Assembly (NCBI RefSeq): GCF_029094525.1
Contig: NZ_CP119107.1
Location: forward strand, 1,984,001 to 2,048,000
Source of the DNA: Pullulanibacillus sp. KACC 23026
GTDB taxonomy: Bacteria; Bacillota; Bacilli; Bacillales; Sporolactobacillaceae
DNA length: 64,000 nucleotides
Reading direction: 5' to 3'
Positions 8,656 through 17,359 of this stretch are shown here, in pieces. The position numbers were made by a program, and so were the translations under genes. Within the stretch, counting starts at the first letter, position 1. The number at the start of each line of letters is the position of its first letter. The notes under the pieces were generated by a model. The model did not search any database. It worked only from the letters and a program-made list of their open reading frames with translations, and was not told the DNA's origin.

Positions 8656-9220
8656 CTAACCCCTCGAATCTATGGGAAATTGGACAAATTATTACCATTA
8701 ATTTACCATAAATCAACGGAAAGCCCTATATAATTTCTAATATTTAAAATTTTTATTGGGGATTTGAGGGATAGCGAATCCACGTTACGCTTAATTACTC
8801 GAAAAGCCCATTAGGAGGCCGATAGCGTATTCTGGTTACGCTCAATCTGAAAATCGTAATTGAAGTTTGTGACGAAAAAATAGGGGTTCTATCCGTAAGA
8901 TAGAACCCCTATGAAAGGTTTAAGCTTCTGAGGACGATCGGTTTGTGCTTTTCGGAGACCCTTCTTTCAAAAGAAGATTTATGGTTCTTATCGGTTAAAG
9001 GTGGACTTTTTCAAGTAACCTGTTCAACCCAACCATCTCCCTAAAGATCCGATTGTCTAACTCACTTGCGCCTTTCAATAATAATATCACCAGAAAAGGA
9101 AGAGCCTATTCATCTTGATTTGATTTCATAATAGTCGAACTAATAGTCGTTTTTTTGTTTTTTAAGCGGGAAATAATGCTACTATAAGGATAGTTATACT
9201 AGGAGAGTGGGGGGATCCGG
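8656..9220. other. Intergenic region with degenerate repeats and a hairpin
   Basis: This stretch holds two imperfect 26-bp direct repeats (8770-8795 and 8821-8846), each GATAGCG...TTACGCT..AAT. The second can form an AGCGTA/TACGCT hairpin. The stretch also holds the hairpin at 8882-8910. No coding frame with a start and ribosome binding site was seen. The promoter of the metallopeptidase probably lies in the last 100 bases. Confidence 0.6.
8873..8910 (-). terminator. Strong orphan terminator hairpin (minus strand)
   Basis: AGGGGTTCTATC (8882-8893) and GATAGAACCCCT (8899-8910) form a perfect 12-bp stem with a CGTAA loop. On the minus strand the stem is followed by six T. No minus-strand gene lies just upstream, so it may block transcription towards the repeat array or be left from a lost gene. 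Confidence 0.7.
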
Positions 9221-10099
9221 ATGGCTCAATTAGAGATTGACGACTTGTCAAATGCTTTTTTTCAGAGTTGGGAAAAACTTCAACCTTTTACATTAGATGA
9301 CCTTGAAAGGTATTATCAAACGGCTCCAGAGGTGTTTAACCATTATTTTCAGCAACATTGTCAGCGGACACCTGAGCGATTGGGAGCAGCCCTTGAACGC
9401 TATCCCGAACAGATCGCTACCATGAAGCGCGCTGCCGAGCTTTTGCCTTCCCTCATTGAAGAGGTTTATGAGAGGCTGTCGAACCTAATGGGTCTTGAAA
9501 TGACCATTAAAACAAGACTTTTAGTCGGTTGCTTCGGGTCAAATGCCTATGTCACACATGATGGGACGCTTCATTTCGCTCTAGAGACGATGCCGGACAA
9601 CCCGGATTATTTGACTGTTTTAGTCGCACACGAAATGGCTCACGCTTTCCATTTTGAAATGCTTGGGAATGCGGGCTTCGATTTTTCAAAAATGGCAGGG
9701 GATGGCTATACCTCGATTTATTTAGAAGGCGTGGCAACGGTCGTTTCAGAGCTGGTTAAACCAGGTTTATCTGAAAAAGTTTATTTTTCATTTGACGAGA
9801 CGAGTGAAGCGTGGTTGACTTTTTTCAAAGAGCATTTTATAGAGGTGAAAAAGGCGATACAACACGATTTGAAGCATTGGAAAATGGAAGAGGAGCGGGA
9901 GTGGTTCAGGCTTCGCGGTGGAAAAAAATATGGGTATAATCGGCTCGGTTATCTCCTTGGACGAGTTTTTGTCAAACAGCTTATACAAAAAACAAGCTTA
10001 AAGGAAACCATGATCTACTGGGCAAGGCATGATCTCAAACAAGAAATCGAAGACTGGATGGATGAGGCATCGAGTCCTATTACATCGGGGGGAGCCTGA
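9221..10099 (+). CDS. Predicted gluzincin-type zinc metallopeptidase
   Basis: A 292-residue protein with VLVAHEMAHAFHFEM near residue 140, an HEXXH zinc-binding and catalytic motif. About 30 residues later comes IYLEGVATVVSEL, whose Glu fits the third zinc ligand of gluzincins. It has no signal peptide or TM segment, so it is probably cytoplasmic. The sequence resembles the DUF2268 type of predicted Zn-dependent proteases. The ATG follows a G-rich site (GGGGGG). The stop overlaps the next gene's ATG by one base, so the two products are translationally coupled. The substrate is unknown. Confidence 0.7.
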   Translation: MAQLEIDDLSNAFFQSWEKLQPFTLDDLERYYQTAPEVFNHYFQQHCQRTPERLGAALERYPEQIATMKRAAELLPSLIEEVYERLSNLMGLEMTIKTRLLVGCFGSNAYVTHDGTLHFALETMPDNPDYLTVLVAHEMAHAFHFEMLGNAGFDFSKMAGDGYTSIYLEGVATVVSELVKPGLSEKVYFSFDETSEAWLTFFKEHFIEVKKAIQHDLKHWKMEEEREWFRLRGGKKYGYNRLGYLLGRVFVKQLIQKTSLKETMIYWARHDLKQEIEDWMDEASSPITSGGA

Positions 10100-10707
10100 T
10101 GAAGCTTGTGGCAGAGTCCGAGAACCTAGAAGCCTACTTAGCGGATACAGCAGTCGTGGATCGATCGAATGGGAAGATTTTGGAGACCGCTGCGAAATTG
10201 GGGAGTTCATGCAAATCAGAGTTTGAAAAAGTAAAGAATACATATGAATTTGTACGTGACACGATTTCACATTCATGGGATATTAAAGGCACTCGTGTGA
10301 CCTGTAACGCGTCTGAAGTATTGGAAGTAAAAGAGGGCATCTGTTACGCCAAATCCCATCTGCTTGCCGCACTGCTCCGCGCCCAAGGCATACCAACTGG
10401 GTTTTGCTATCAACGTTTGATGCTTTTTGACACACCGGATAAAGGTTACTGCATCCATGCGTTAAATGCTGTGTATTTAAAGGAATTGAAAAAGTGGATC
10501 CGGTTGGACGCACGGGGTAACAAGAAAGGTGTGGATGCTCAGTTTTCGATCGACGAGGAGCGGCTTGCCTTTTATCCAGATGTGCAACTGGGGGAGCATG
10601 ATTACCCAACCATATACGTGGAGCCGCATCCTAAGCTTGTTGAGACATTGAAAACTCACGGCGATGCGCTCGACATGTACGTGTCCCATCTTCCGTCATT
10701 TTTATAA
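10099..10707 (+). CDS. Transglutaminase-like cysteine protease-fold protein
   Basis: A 202-residue transglutaminase-like domain. The catalytic Cys is in VKEGICYAKSHLLAALLRAQGIP (about residue 83), the His in YCIHALNAVYL, and the Asp in KWIRLDARGNK, giving the Cys-His-Asp triad in standard order. The opening helix FEKVKNTYEFVRDTISHSWD is also typical. There is no signal peptide. In bacteria such domains mostly act as peptidases or amidases rather than cross-linkers. One-base overlap with the upstream metallopeptidase (stop/start overlap) suggests a joint role, which is inference. Confidence 0.85.
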   Translation: MKLVAESENLEAYLADTAVVDRSNGKILETAAKLGSSCKSEFEKVKNTYEFVRDTISHSWDIKGTRVTCNASEVLEVKEGICYAKSHLLAALLRAQGIPTGFCYQRLMLFDTPDKGYCIHALNAVYLKELKKWIRLDARGNKKGVDAQFSIDEERLAFYPDVQLGEHDYPTIYVEPHPKLVETLKTHGDALDMYVSHLPSFL

Positions 10708-10725
10708 ACTAATTGGAGGCCTGTA

Positions 10726-11265
10726 ATGAAGCGAATTGCTATTGATATGGACGAGGTCATTGCCGATTTTGTCCCTAAACATCTCGAATTATTTAATGAA
10801 AAACATAATGAGGCTTTAACACTTGATGATCTTCGGGGGAAGAAATTGGCTCATTTACGTCCTCATTTAAATGACGAAATTAGACGTCTTTATGACAATC
10901 ATGGCTTTTTCCGCAGCTTAAATGTCATTAAGGACAGCCAGGAAGTCATCAAAGAACTTAGTGAGCATTATGAAATTTATATTGCTACGGCTGCAATGGA
11001 AGTGCCGAGCTCTTTTGCGGCAAAATATGAGTGGTTGAAGGAGCATTTTAGCTTTTTGAATGAGATGAACTTTGTCTTCTGCGGCGATAAAAGTATCATT
11101 CACGCCGACTATTTAATTGATGATAACGTTAGAAACTTCAAAGGTTTCATCGGCCAAGGCATTCTTTTCAGCTCACCTCACAATCTGTTCGAAACCGGCT
11201 ATGTCAGAGTCAACAACTGGCAAGAAGTCCGGGAGTATTTTTTAGGCGACCAGCCCAAGGCATAA
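10726..11265 (+). CDS. 5'(3')-deoxyribonucleotidase-like phosphatase
   Basis: A 179-residue HAD-fold protein of the NT5C type. It starts KRIAIDMDEVIADF, where motif I is DMDEV, characteristic of 5'(3')-deoxyribonucleotidases rather than DxDGT. Motif II is YIATAAM, and motif IV is HADYLIDDNVRNFKGF. The family dephosphorylates deoxynucleoside monophosphates in the cytoplasm. The ATG has GGAGG upstream and follows the transglutaminase gene by 18 bases, so it may be the third gene of one operon. The downstream dihydrofolate reductase also concerns the nucleotide pool. Confidence 0.85.
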   Translation: MKRIAIDMDEVIADFVPKHLELFNEKHNEALTLDDLRGKKLAHLRPHLNDEIRRLYDNHGFFRSLNVIKDSQEVIKELSEHYEIYIATAAMEVPSSFAAKYEWLKEHFSFLNEMNFVFCGDKSIIHADYLIDDNVRNFKGFIGQGILFSSPHNLFETGYVRVNNWQEVREYFLGDQPKA

Positions 11266-11433
11266 CTGAAGTTACTATATAAAAAACGAAGGTGTCGGTG
11301 CTCAAAAAAATGTACACAAGGAGCTCCAACGCGCACAGTAGGGGGGCGGCGCCTCAACTATACAGCTTTTGGCGAGGTTAACCTGAGAGTGGGCATTGAA
11401 TCCAGATTGTTTTTATAGAAGGAGGTGAATGCG

Positions 11434-11931
11434 ATGAAGGTGTCTCTCATTGTCGCGATGGATGAGAATCAAGTTATTGGCAAGGCTAATAAACTTCCTT
11501 GGCACCTGCCGCGTGATTGGGACTATGTTAAGGAAATGACGTCGGGACATGCGATTGTCATGGGTAGGCGCTGTTTTGAATCCATTGGCAGACCGCTTAA
11601 GAATAGAAGAAATATTGTTCTAACAAGAGAGCTTGGACTTTCTTTTTTTGGCTGTGAAATGGCGCATTCCATAGATGAGGTTTTTAAGCTCTGCGAAAAC
11701 GAAGAAGAGATGTTTATCTTTGGCGGGGAAGAGATTTATAGATTGTTTTTACCTTATGTACATAAAATGTATGTCACTCGAATTTACGAGGCCTTTGAAG
11801 GAGACACGTATTTTCCTGAGGTGGATTGGAGCGAGTGGCGAGAGGTCTCGGTGACAGAAGGACTAACCGATCAAGCAAACCCTTATCGTTACGACTTTCA
11901 TATCTATAAGCGCATCGAGACTACATCCTGA
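11434..11931 (+). CDS. folA: Dihydrofolate reductase
   Basis: A 165-residue DHFR. The start follows GGAGGTG; an in-frame GTG nine bases upstream lies within that site. Family marks are VSLIVAMDENQVIGKANKLPWHLPRDW (Asp of the active site at the DW), HAIVMGRRCFESIG for NADPH binding, RRNIVLTR, and MFIFGGEEIYRLFL. It reduces dihydrofolate to tetrahydrofolate with NADPH for thymidylate and purine synthesis and is the trimethoprim target. No thyA lies next to it, unlike the common thyA-folA order. It may be the only copy or an extra one; the window cannot tell. Confidence 0.95.
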   Translation: MKVSLIVAMDENQVIGKANKLPWHLPRDWDYVKEMTSGHAIVMGRRCFESIGRPLKNRRNIVLTRELGLSFFGCEMAHSIDEVFKLCENEEEMFIFGGEEIYRLFLPYVHKMYVTRIYEAFEGDTYFPEVDWSEWREVSVTEGLTDQANPYRYDFHIYKRIETTS

Positions 11932-11963
11932 CGAGCCAACCCTTTATCGATCTTAATCTATGA

Positions 11964-11992
11964 TTGTCATACTCTTCTAAATACAGTATGAT
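11964..11992 (+). promoter_or_regulatory. SigA-type promoter with overlapping palindrome
   Basis: TTGTCA (11964-11969) and TATGAT (11987-11992) are separated by 17 bases, ahead of the MFS gene. TCATACT (11967-11973) and AGTATGA (11985-11991) are a perfect inverted repeat that covers the spacer, a plausible operator. Confidence 0.6.
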
Positions 11993-12021
11993 AGATTTCA
12001 TCATTAAAAAGGGGAAAAGAG

Positions 12022-13281
12022 ATGGAGTTGGGGAAATTACATCCAAATGTGCAAGTCAGATTGCTAGATGTTACGTTAAATAGTTTATCGAGTTCAATGT
12101 ACGTGCCTTTTATGGCGATTTATTTTTCTGAACGATGGGGTGCTGTTATAACTGGCCTTTTATTGGTCATAACGGTTCTGATTGGCTTTATTGGTGGTCT
12201 ATATGCAGGGTATTTAGCCGATTCAATTGGCCGTAAATCGATTTTGACCATCGCGTCTTTTGTAAAAGTGGTAGGTGCGCTTCTGTTCGTTCTAGTGAAT
12301 TCACCTTTTTGGCATTCAACCATCGTCACGTTTATCGCTTTTCTCATCGTTTCGGTAAGTGGAGCGATAGCGGAGCCAATTGCCGAGGCCATGGTGATGG
12401 ATGTGACCACAAACGATGAGCGGCCAGAGGTTTATAATCTCATGTATTGGCTGACTAATCTATCCGTTGTTCTAGGGTCCTTTATAGGAGGGGCCTTCTT
12501 TCAAAATCATTTTTTTGCCATACTCCTTGTGTCAATGGCGATTTCAATCCTATCTGTCTTGGTCATCCTATTTTTGATCAGCGATACTTACCAAAAGAAA
12601 AACGAAAGTCGAGTAAACGGCTGGAATCTAGTAAAGGGAGTAGGGACCCACTACAAAAAAGTAAGTAAAGATTCCACTTTTATGGTATTTACCTTTGCCA
12701 CGCTCCTCTTTTTTACCCTCGAATTCCAAACGACGAATTATATTGGGGTAAGACTATCCAAGCAATTGCCACTGCAAACGGTTTTTTCATTGGGAGACCT
12801 GCATCTAAAAGTTGACGGAACGTCCATGGTCGGTTGGTTAAATGCTGAAAATACAATCATTGTCGCCGCAATGACCTTGTTTATTGGAAAAGTAATAAAG
12901 CCGTTTAATCGACTGAAGGTTTTGTCAGCAGGGCTCGTTCTTTATACAGCAGGCTTCTTCTTTCTAGGGTTTAACAACTCTCCTATTCTGCTCCTCTTAG
13001 CTGGATTCGTGGCAACGCTCGGTGAAATCATTTTTTGGCCGATGCGGCAAGCTTATTTAGCTGAATGTATTCCGAAAGAGTCACGAAGTTCTTATATGGC
13101 CGTGAATTCGTTCGTTGTGAGGGGAGCATCGGTATTGGCTGCTCTCTTTATTAGCGCTGGGGCAATTGCCGCACCTCTAGTCATCAGTTGTTCGTATGCC
13201 GTCATTGGTTTTCTGAGCATGTGGCTTTTTTATGTGGCGATCCAAGGCTTAAAAGCGAGGCAGTCTAGTGAGACGAGTTGA
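12022..13281 (+). CDS. MFS drug-efflux-type transporter
   Basis: A 419-residue major facilitator with about 12 hydrophobic segments. The loop 2-3 motif GYLADSIGRKS (G-x-L-a-D-x-x-G-R-k-s) is present near residue 63, and a basic central loop (KGVGTHYKKVSK) separates the halves. The sequence is closest to DHA1-type exporters. The ATG follows GGGGAAAAGAG, with a SigA promoter and palindrome upstream. A bidirectional terminator separates it from the convergent KimA-like gene. The substrate cannot be inferred. Confidence 0.85.
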   Translation: MELGKLHPNVQVRLLDVTLNSLSSSMYVPFMAIYFSERWGAVITGLLLVITVLIGFIGGLYAGYLADSIGRKSILTIASFVKVVGALLFVLVNSPFWHSTIVTFIAFLIVSVSGAIAEPIAEAMVMDVTTNDERPEVYNLMYWLTNLSVVLGSFIGGAFFQNHFFAILLVSMAISILSVLVILFLISDTYQKKNESRVNGWNLVKGVGTHYKKVSKDSTFMVFTFATLLFFTLEFQTTNYIGVRLSKQLPLQTVFSLGDLHLKVDGTSMVGWLNAENTIIVAAMTLFIGKVIKPFNRLKVLSAGLVLYTAGFFFLGFNNSPILLLLAGFVATLGEIIFWPMRQAYLAECIPKESRSSYMAVNSFVVRGASVLAALFISAGAIAAPLVISCSYAVIGFLSMWLFYVAIQGLKARQSSETS

Positions 13282-13329
13282 GAAAGAGGGTAGCACAGAC
13301 GGTGAAAAAATGGCCTGAGCAAACAAAAA

Positions 13330-13358
13330 GAAAAACGACTCAAGCGTCGTTTTTCTCT
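13330..13358. terminator. Bidirectional terminator between convergent genes
   Basis: GAAAAACGAC (13330-13339) and GTCGTTTTTC (13346-13355) form a perfect 10-bp stem around TCAAGC. T or A runs are built into both arms, so it can stop transcription of both the MFS gene and the minus-strand KimA-like gene. Confidence 0.85.
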
Positions 13359-13365
13359 AGGTCAA

Positions 13366-15201
13366 TCATTTTTTGAGATGGTAAGGAACGGTTGTCAGGA
13401 CGATGTTCTTCGTTCTTAGAAAATAGGTTCTAATTAAGGTAGCCGATTGATTATGCAAAAAGCTGTGCCACCATTTTTTGGTGTAGAACTGTGGCATGAC
13501 AACGGTGACCATCGCATGGGATTGGTCGGCTTTATATTTAACCGTGTCAATAAATTTACTTAAAGGCGTCAAAATACTTCTATATAATGAGTGGATGCAG
13601 ACAAGTCTGACCCCTGTGTCCCATTCTTTCCACTCTTTCTCCATGTTCTCAATACTTTCGGGGCTGAAGCCAATGTAGACGGCGATGACGTTGTCAGAAA
13701 TAGATTTGGCGTAAAGAATCGATTGTTTAACCACATTTGTAATCCCCGCGACAGGGACAATGACCACGTTCTCAGAAAGATCGAAGTCCTTTAATCGTTC
13801 ATGAGTGTTGATCCGTAATTGCTCAGCCACTCGTAAATAATGACTGTGGATTTTATGGAACATAAGAACAACTAAAGGGATAAATAGGAGCGCCAACCAA
13901 ACTTGCTGGAATTTCGTGACGAAAAAGATAATTAATATAAGAAAACAAATTAAAGCCCCGATAAGGTTAACGATAAATTTAAGAAACCATCCCTTGGGCT
14001 TGGTCCGAAACCATTTTAAAATCATACCGGTTTGTGACAAGGTAAAGGGAAGAAAAACGCCAACGGCATATAGTGGAATAAGCCGGTCCGTACTTCCTTC
14101 AAACACAATGATTAAAATAATAGAGAATAAACCTAATGTGATAATCCCGTTGGAGTAGCCAAGCCGATCGCCCCTTGCTGTAAAAGGTCTCGGCATGTAT
14201 TTATCCTTTGCCAAATTAAAAGCGAGTAAAGGGAAGGCGGAAAAACCTGTATTGGCCGCTAATATCAATATAAGAGCGGTTGTGACTTGAATAAAGTAAT
14301 ACATAATCCCACGGCCAAAAACTTGGGCTCCAAGCATGGACAGCACCGTTTCATTTGAAGAGGGGGTAATCCCATACCAGAAAACCAAAAAGACAATCCC
14401 AGTGAAAAGGATCGCTAAAATGCTGCCCATGATTGCTAAAGTGGTCGCTGCATTTTTGTCCTCTGGTTTCTTAAAGTTTGGTACAGCGTTGGAAATGGCC
14501 TCAACTCCAGTTAAGGCACTGCACCCAGAAGAGAACGCTTTTAATAATAAAAATAGGCTGATCCCGTTAACCGGATTTCCAAACGATGCTGGATTAGAGG
14601 AATGAACATGTCCGGTTAGAACTTGAAAAAGTCCGCAAACAATAAGAGCAATAAGCGCTAAAACAAATAAATAAACAGGATAAGCAAGGATGGTAGCAGA
14701 CTCTGTCAATCCCCTTAAGTTAAGAAGTGTAATAATAATGACAAGCAGCACGGCAATCAGGATACTATATGGATGAAGCGCAGGAAAAGCGGACGTGATG
14801 GCATCTGCACCCGCTGAGACGCTTACGGCAACGGTCAAAATATAATCGACTAATAGAGAGCCGCCTGCGACTAAACCAAAATTTTTCCCTAAATTTTCTT
14901 TGGCTACCATATAGGCACCGCCGCCTTGCGGATAGGAAAAAATGATTTGTCTATATGATAAGATCAAGGCAGCAAGTAAAATCAGAACCCCAATGGCAAT
15001 GGGCAATGAATACCAAAAGGCTAACACACTAATCGTGGCGAGTACGATAAGAATTTGTTCAGGCCCGTACGCCACCGACGATAAGGCATCCGATGACAGG
15101 ATCGCCAGCGCCTTTAATTTATTTAATCGTTGCTCTGCCAGTTCATTTGATTTTAATGGTCGGCCAATTAAAAATCGTTTTATTTTGTTGTAAGTTGACA
15201 A
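13366..15201 (-). CDS. kimA: KimA-like potassium importer (APC superfamily)
   Basis: A 611-residue transporter with 12 membrane segments and a cytoplasmic C-terminal domain of about 150 residues (from ENVVIVPVAGITN on). The N-terminal KIKRFLIGRPLKS and LKALAILSSDALSSVAYGPEQ are distinctive of KimA (YdaO), the high-affinity K+/H+ symporter of Bacillus subtilis that is regulated by c-di-AMP. The TTG at 15201 is preferred because GAGGAGAA sits just upstream; the GTG at 15216 overlaps that site. I looked for a ydaO-type c-di-AMP riboswitch upstream and did not find its conserved cores. Related APC amino acid carriers are the alternative. Confidence 0.8.
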   Translation of the reverse strand: MSTYNKIKRFLIGRPLKSNELAEQRLNKLKALAILSSDALSSVAYGPEQILIVLATISVLAFWYSLPIAIGVLILLAALILSYRQIIFSYPQGGGAYMVAKENLGKNFGLVAGGSLLVDYILTVAVSVSAGADAITSAFPALHPYSILIAVLLVIIITLLNLRGLTESATILAYPVYLFVLALIALIVCGLFQVLTGHVHSSNPASFGNPVNGISLFLLLKAFSSGCSALTGVEAISNAVPNFKKPEDKNAATTLAIMGSILAILFTGIVFLVFWYGITPSSNETVLSMLGAQVFGRGIMYYFIQVTTALILILAANTGFSAFPLLAFNLAKDKYMPRPFTARGDRLGYSNGIITLGLFSIILIIVFEGSTDRLIPLYAVGVFLPFTLSQTGMILKWFRTKPKGWFLKFIVNLIGALICFLILIIFFVTKFQQVWLALLFIPLVVLMFHKIHSHYLRVAEQLRINTHERLKDFDLSENVVIVPVAGITNVVKQSILYAKSISDNVIAVYIGFSPESIENMEKEWKEWDTGVRLVCIHSLYRSILTPLSKFIDTVKYKADQSHAMVTVVMPQFYTKKWWHSFLHNQSATLIRTYFLRTKNIVLTTVPYHLKK

Positions 15202-15449
15202 GTGTATTCTCCTCACATAAAGACTGCCTTAGATAGTTATACAAGACTTTGGACAACCTTGCAACCCGATTTTTTTGAAAAAGTTTATTTTTAGGAAACT
15301 ACGAATTAGAATCGGAACACTGAGTGGATTTTTTTGGGAGGCTTTGTTCTTCGAAATAAGTTTTCATAAAGGTTATTATTGAGATTGTAATGAAACATTA
15401 TTAGTCGTGCTAATGTTTTATTTTTTTATCAATTCCCAGGAGGCAAGAT

Positions 15450-15605
15450 ATGGTCCGGTTATTATACATAGAAGATGAAAGTGAAATTGGAGACTGGGTA
15501 ACGAAGGACTTAACCGATCGCGGCTATGAGGTCAAATGGCTTGAAATGCTGAGGAGGCTTGGGCCAGCCCGCGGAAAGCGATGTATTTTGACTAGCGTTT
15601 CATAA
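15450..15605 (+). pseudogene. 5' fragment of an OmpR-type response regulator
   Basis: After a good AGGAGG site the ATG at 15450 opens VRLLYIEDESEIGDW, a receiver-domain beginning with the acidic pocket (EDE). The match ends at about residue 32. It is followed by GAGGAGGCTT...GCGGAAAGCG (15551-15580), which is the same sequence as part of the dispersed repeat at 29363-29510, and then a stop. The phosphorylation Asp, Lys and the DNA-binding domain are missing. The gene was most likely truncated by repeat-associated rearrangement. Confidence 0.8.
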
Positions 15606-15900
15606 ATGACTTAACTTTTAAATGAAAAACCGAACCCATCACGTTAAATGTGTGAATAAGTTTGGTTTTTCCTATTCGTAAACGACTTCTGTCCCAGCCT
15701 CAATTTCTGTTTTAGGACAGGTTTATAAGAAGGAAAAAATAGTTTATCGTTTTTTAGGAGTTATTGCGGTAATAGAGTATGATTGTCTTTGTTAGTAAAA
15801 TTTAATAAAAATTTAAGGATTTCCTTATTTCCTGTTTAGAATCAAGTGTTATCTTGGTTTAATAGTCAGATTCTCAAGTGCAAATATAAAGGTGATGGGT
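15606..15900. other. Intergenic region upstream of the kinase operon
   Basis: It contains an imperfect AAAAACC.../...GGTTTTT hairpin (15625-15671) that can act as a bidirectional terminator, followed by AT-rich sequence with TATCTTGGTTTAATAG ahead of the kinase. No gene is seen. Confidence 0.5.
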
Positions 15901-17355
15901 ATGTCTGTTCGGAAACGTCTCTTTCTCTCAAATATTGTTATGATTTTGATGCCGATCTTTTTATTGATAATCTATTTTGTTCTGCTTAATTCTCTTTTTG
16001 GAAGTCAACTTCATTCCTTTACAAGTCATTTCCATTCTGGCGGGGAAAACCAGCCAGATACACTGGAGAGTCAATTAATGACAAAATTGAATAAAACGGC
16101 TTCTATGAACCCAAAAGAGTTAATGGATAAGAGCTATCTCGATGGTGTCAGCAATCCATTGAAGCGTAATAATGCTGAACTTATTGTCCGTAAAAGTGAT
16201 CAGTTAATTTATGACTCTGCTCCTATTGAGGATGTCTCGACCCGTAACCTTCCATCATTTGGGAATGAAGGCTATAATTCAATGGTCTGGTTGGGCAATC
16301 ACCAATATTCGATATGGCAGCATGATTTCTTTTTTCAGGATGGATCTAAGGGGACTGTATTTCTATTAGAAAAAAGTGAACCGTTTTTTCAATTTGCCAG
16401 ACGTTTTTTTCCTTTGATCTTCTTCGGTGTTGTTTTCATTGTCATGCTAACGAATGTTTTACTCTCTTATTTTGTGGCAAGAAGCATTCTTAAGCCAGTC
16501 AAAAAGTTGTCTCGGGCTGCAGATCAAATCAGTAAAGGGGAGTTAGATTTCCATTTGGCATCAACGAATCAAGATGAGTTAGGTAAATTAGTAAATGCTT
16601 TTGATGACATGCGTGCTAAATTAAGAGAAGCTCAACAACTGAGGGAACAATTTGAATTAAACCGAAAAGAACTCATTGCGAATATTTCCCATGACTTGAA
16701 GACGCCGATCACGTCTATTAGAGGGTATGTAGAAGGAATAAAAGACGGAGTAGCCAACACAGAGGATAAATTCAATCATTACTTAGAAACCATTCAGGCG
16801 AAAGCCACATACATGGATCGGCTAATTGATGAGCTATTCCTTTACTCTAAGCTTGACCTTAAAAGTGAACCCTTTCATTTTGAATCCATTCCTTTCGTAC
16901 CTTTTATGACGGACTATATGGATGAAATGCGGCTTGAATTGGTTGAAGAACAGGTACAGCTTGAATTGACGGTTCAAGAGCCGTTTCAAGTCGAGGTTTT
17001 AATAGATCGAGATAAACTAATACGCGTGATGAACAATATTATTTTTAATAGCTTGAAGTACAGAGATAAAGAAAAATGTATCATACAGGTTTCAGTAAAA
17101 AGCGAAAAGGAAAATGTCTTGGTGTCTTTTTGTGATAACGGTCCAGGTGTCTCCGAGGAAGAACGATCCAAGATCTTTCACCGCTTTTACCGAAGCGATC
17201 TTTCTAGAAATTCCAAAACAGGCGGGAGCGGTTTGGGTCTAGCGATCGCTAGTCAAATAATTAAAACTCATGGCGGCAGGATTTGGGCAGAGAACTTCCC
17301 TGGACAAGGCTTATGTCTCTTATTTACTATCCCAAAGCAAAAAAGTGACAGGTGA
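15901..17355 (+). CDS. Sensor histidine kinase with HAMP domain
   Basis: A 484-residue two-component kinase. A TM segment near the N-terminus (residues 10-34) and a second at about 165-195 enclose an extracellular sensor loop of roughly 130 residues. A HAMP linker follows (RSILKPVKKLSRAADQISKGELDF). HisKA is ELIANISHDLKTPITSIRGYVEG (phospho-His), and HATPase_c has NNIIFNSLKYRDK (N box), CDNGPGVSEEE (G1) and TGGSGLGLAIA (G2). The start has AAAGGTG upstream. Its regulator follows after 4 bases. Kinase before regulator is the less common order. The signal is unknown. Confidence 0.95.
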   Translation: MSVRKRLFLSNIVMILMPIFLLIIYFVLLNSLFGSQLHSFTSHFHSGGENQPDTLESQLMTKLNKTASMNPKELMDKSYLDGVSNPLKRNNAELIVRKSDQLIYDSAPIEDVSTRNLPSFGNEGYNSMVWLGNHQYSIWQHDFFFQDGSKGTVFLLEKSEPFFQFARRFFPLIFFGVVFIVMLTNVLLSYFVARSILKPVKKLSRAADQISKGELDFHLASTNQDELGKLVNAFDDMRAKLREAQQLREQFELNRKELIANISHDLKTPITSIRGYVEGIKDGVANTEDKFNHYLETIQAKATYMDRLIDELFLYSKLDLKSEPFHFESIPFVPFMTDYMDEMRLELVEEQVQLELTVQEPFQVEVLIDRDKLIRVMNNIIFNSLKYRDKEKCIIQVSVKSEKENVLVSFCDNGPGVSEEERSKIFHRFYRSDLSRNSKTGGSGLGLAIASQIIKTHGGRIWAENFPGQGLCLLFTIPKQKSDR

Positions 17356-17359
17356 GATT

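Noticed and set aside
15217-15449. c-di-AMP (ydaO) riboswitch upstream of the KimA-like gene
   Set aside because: The conserved cores were searched for by eye on the minus strand and not found.
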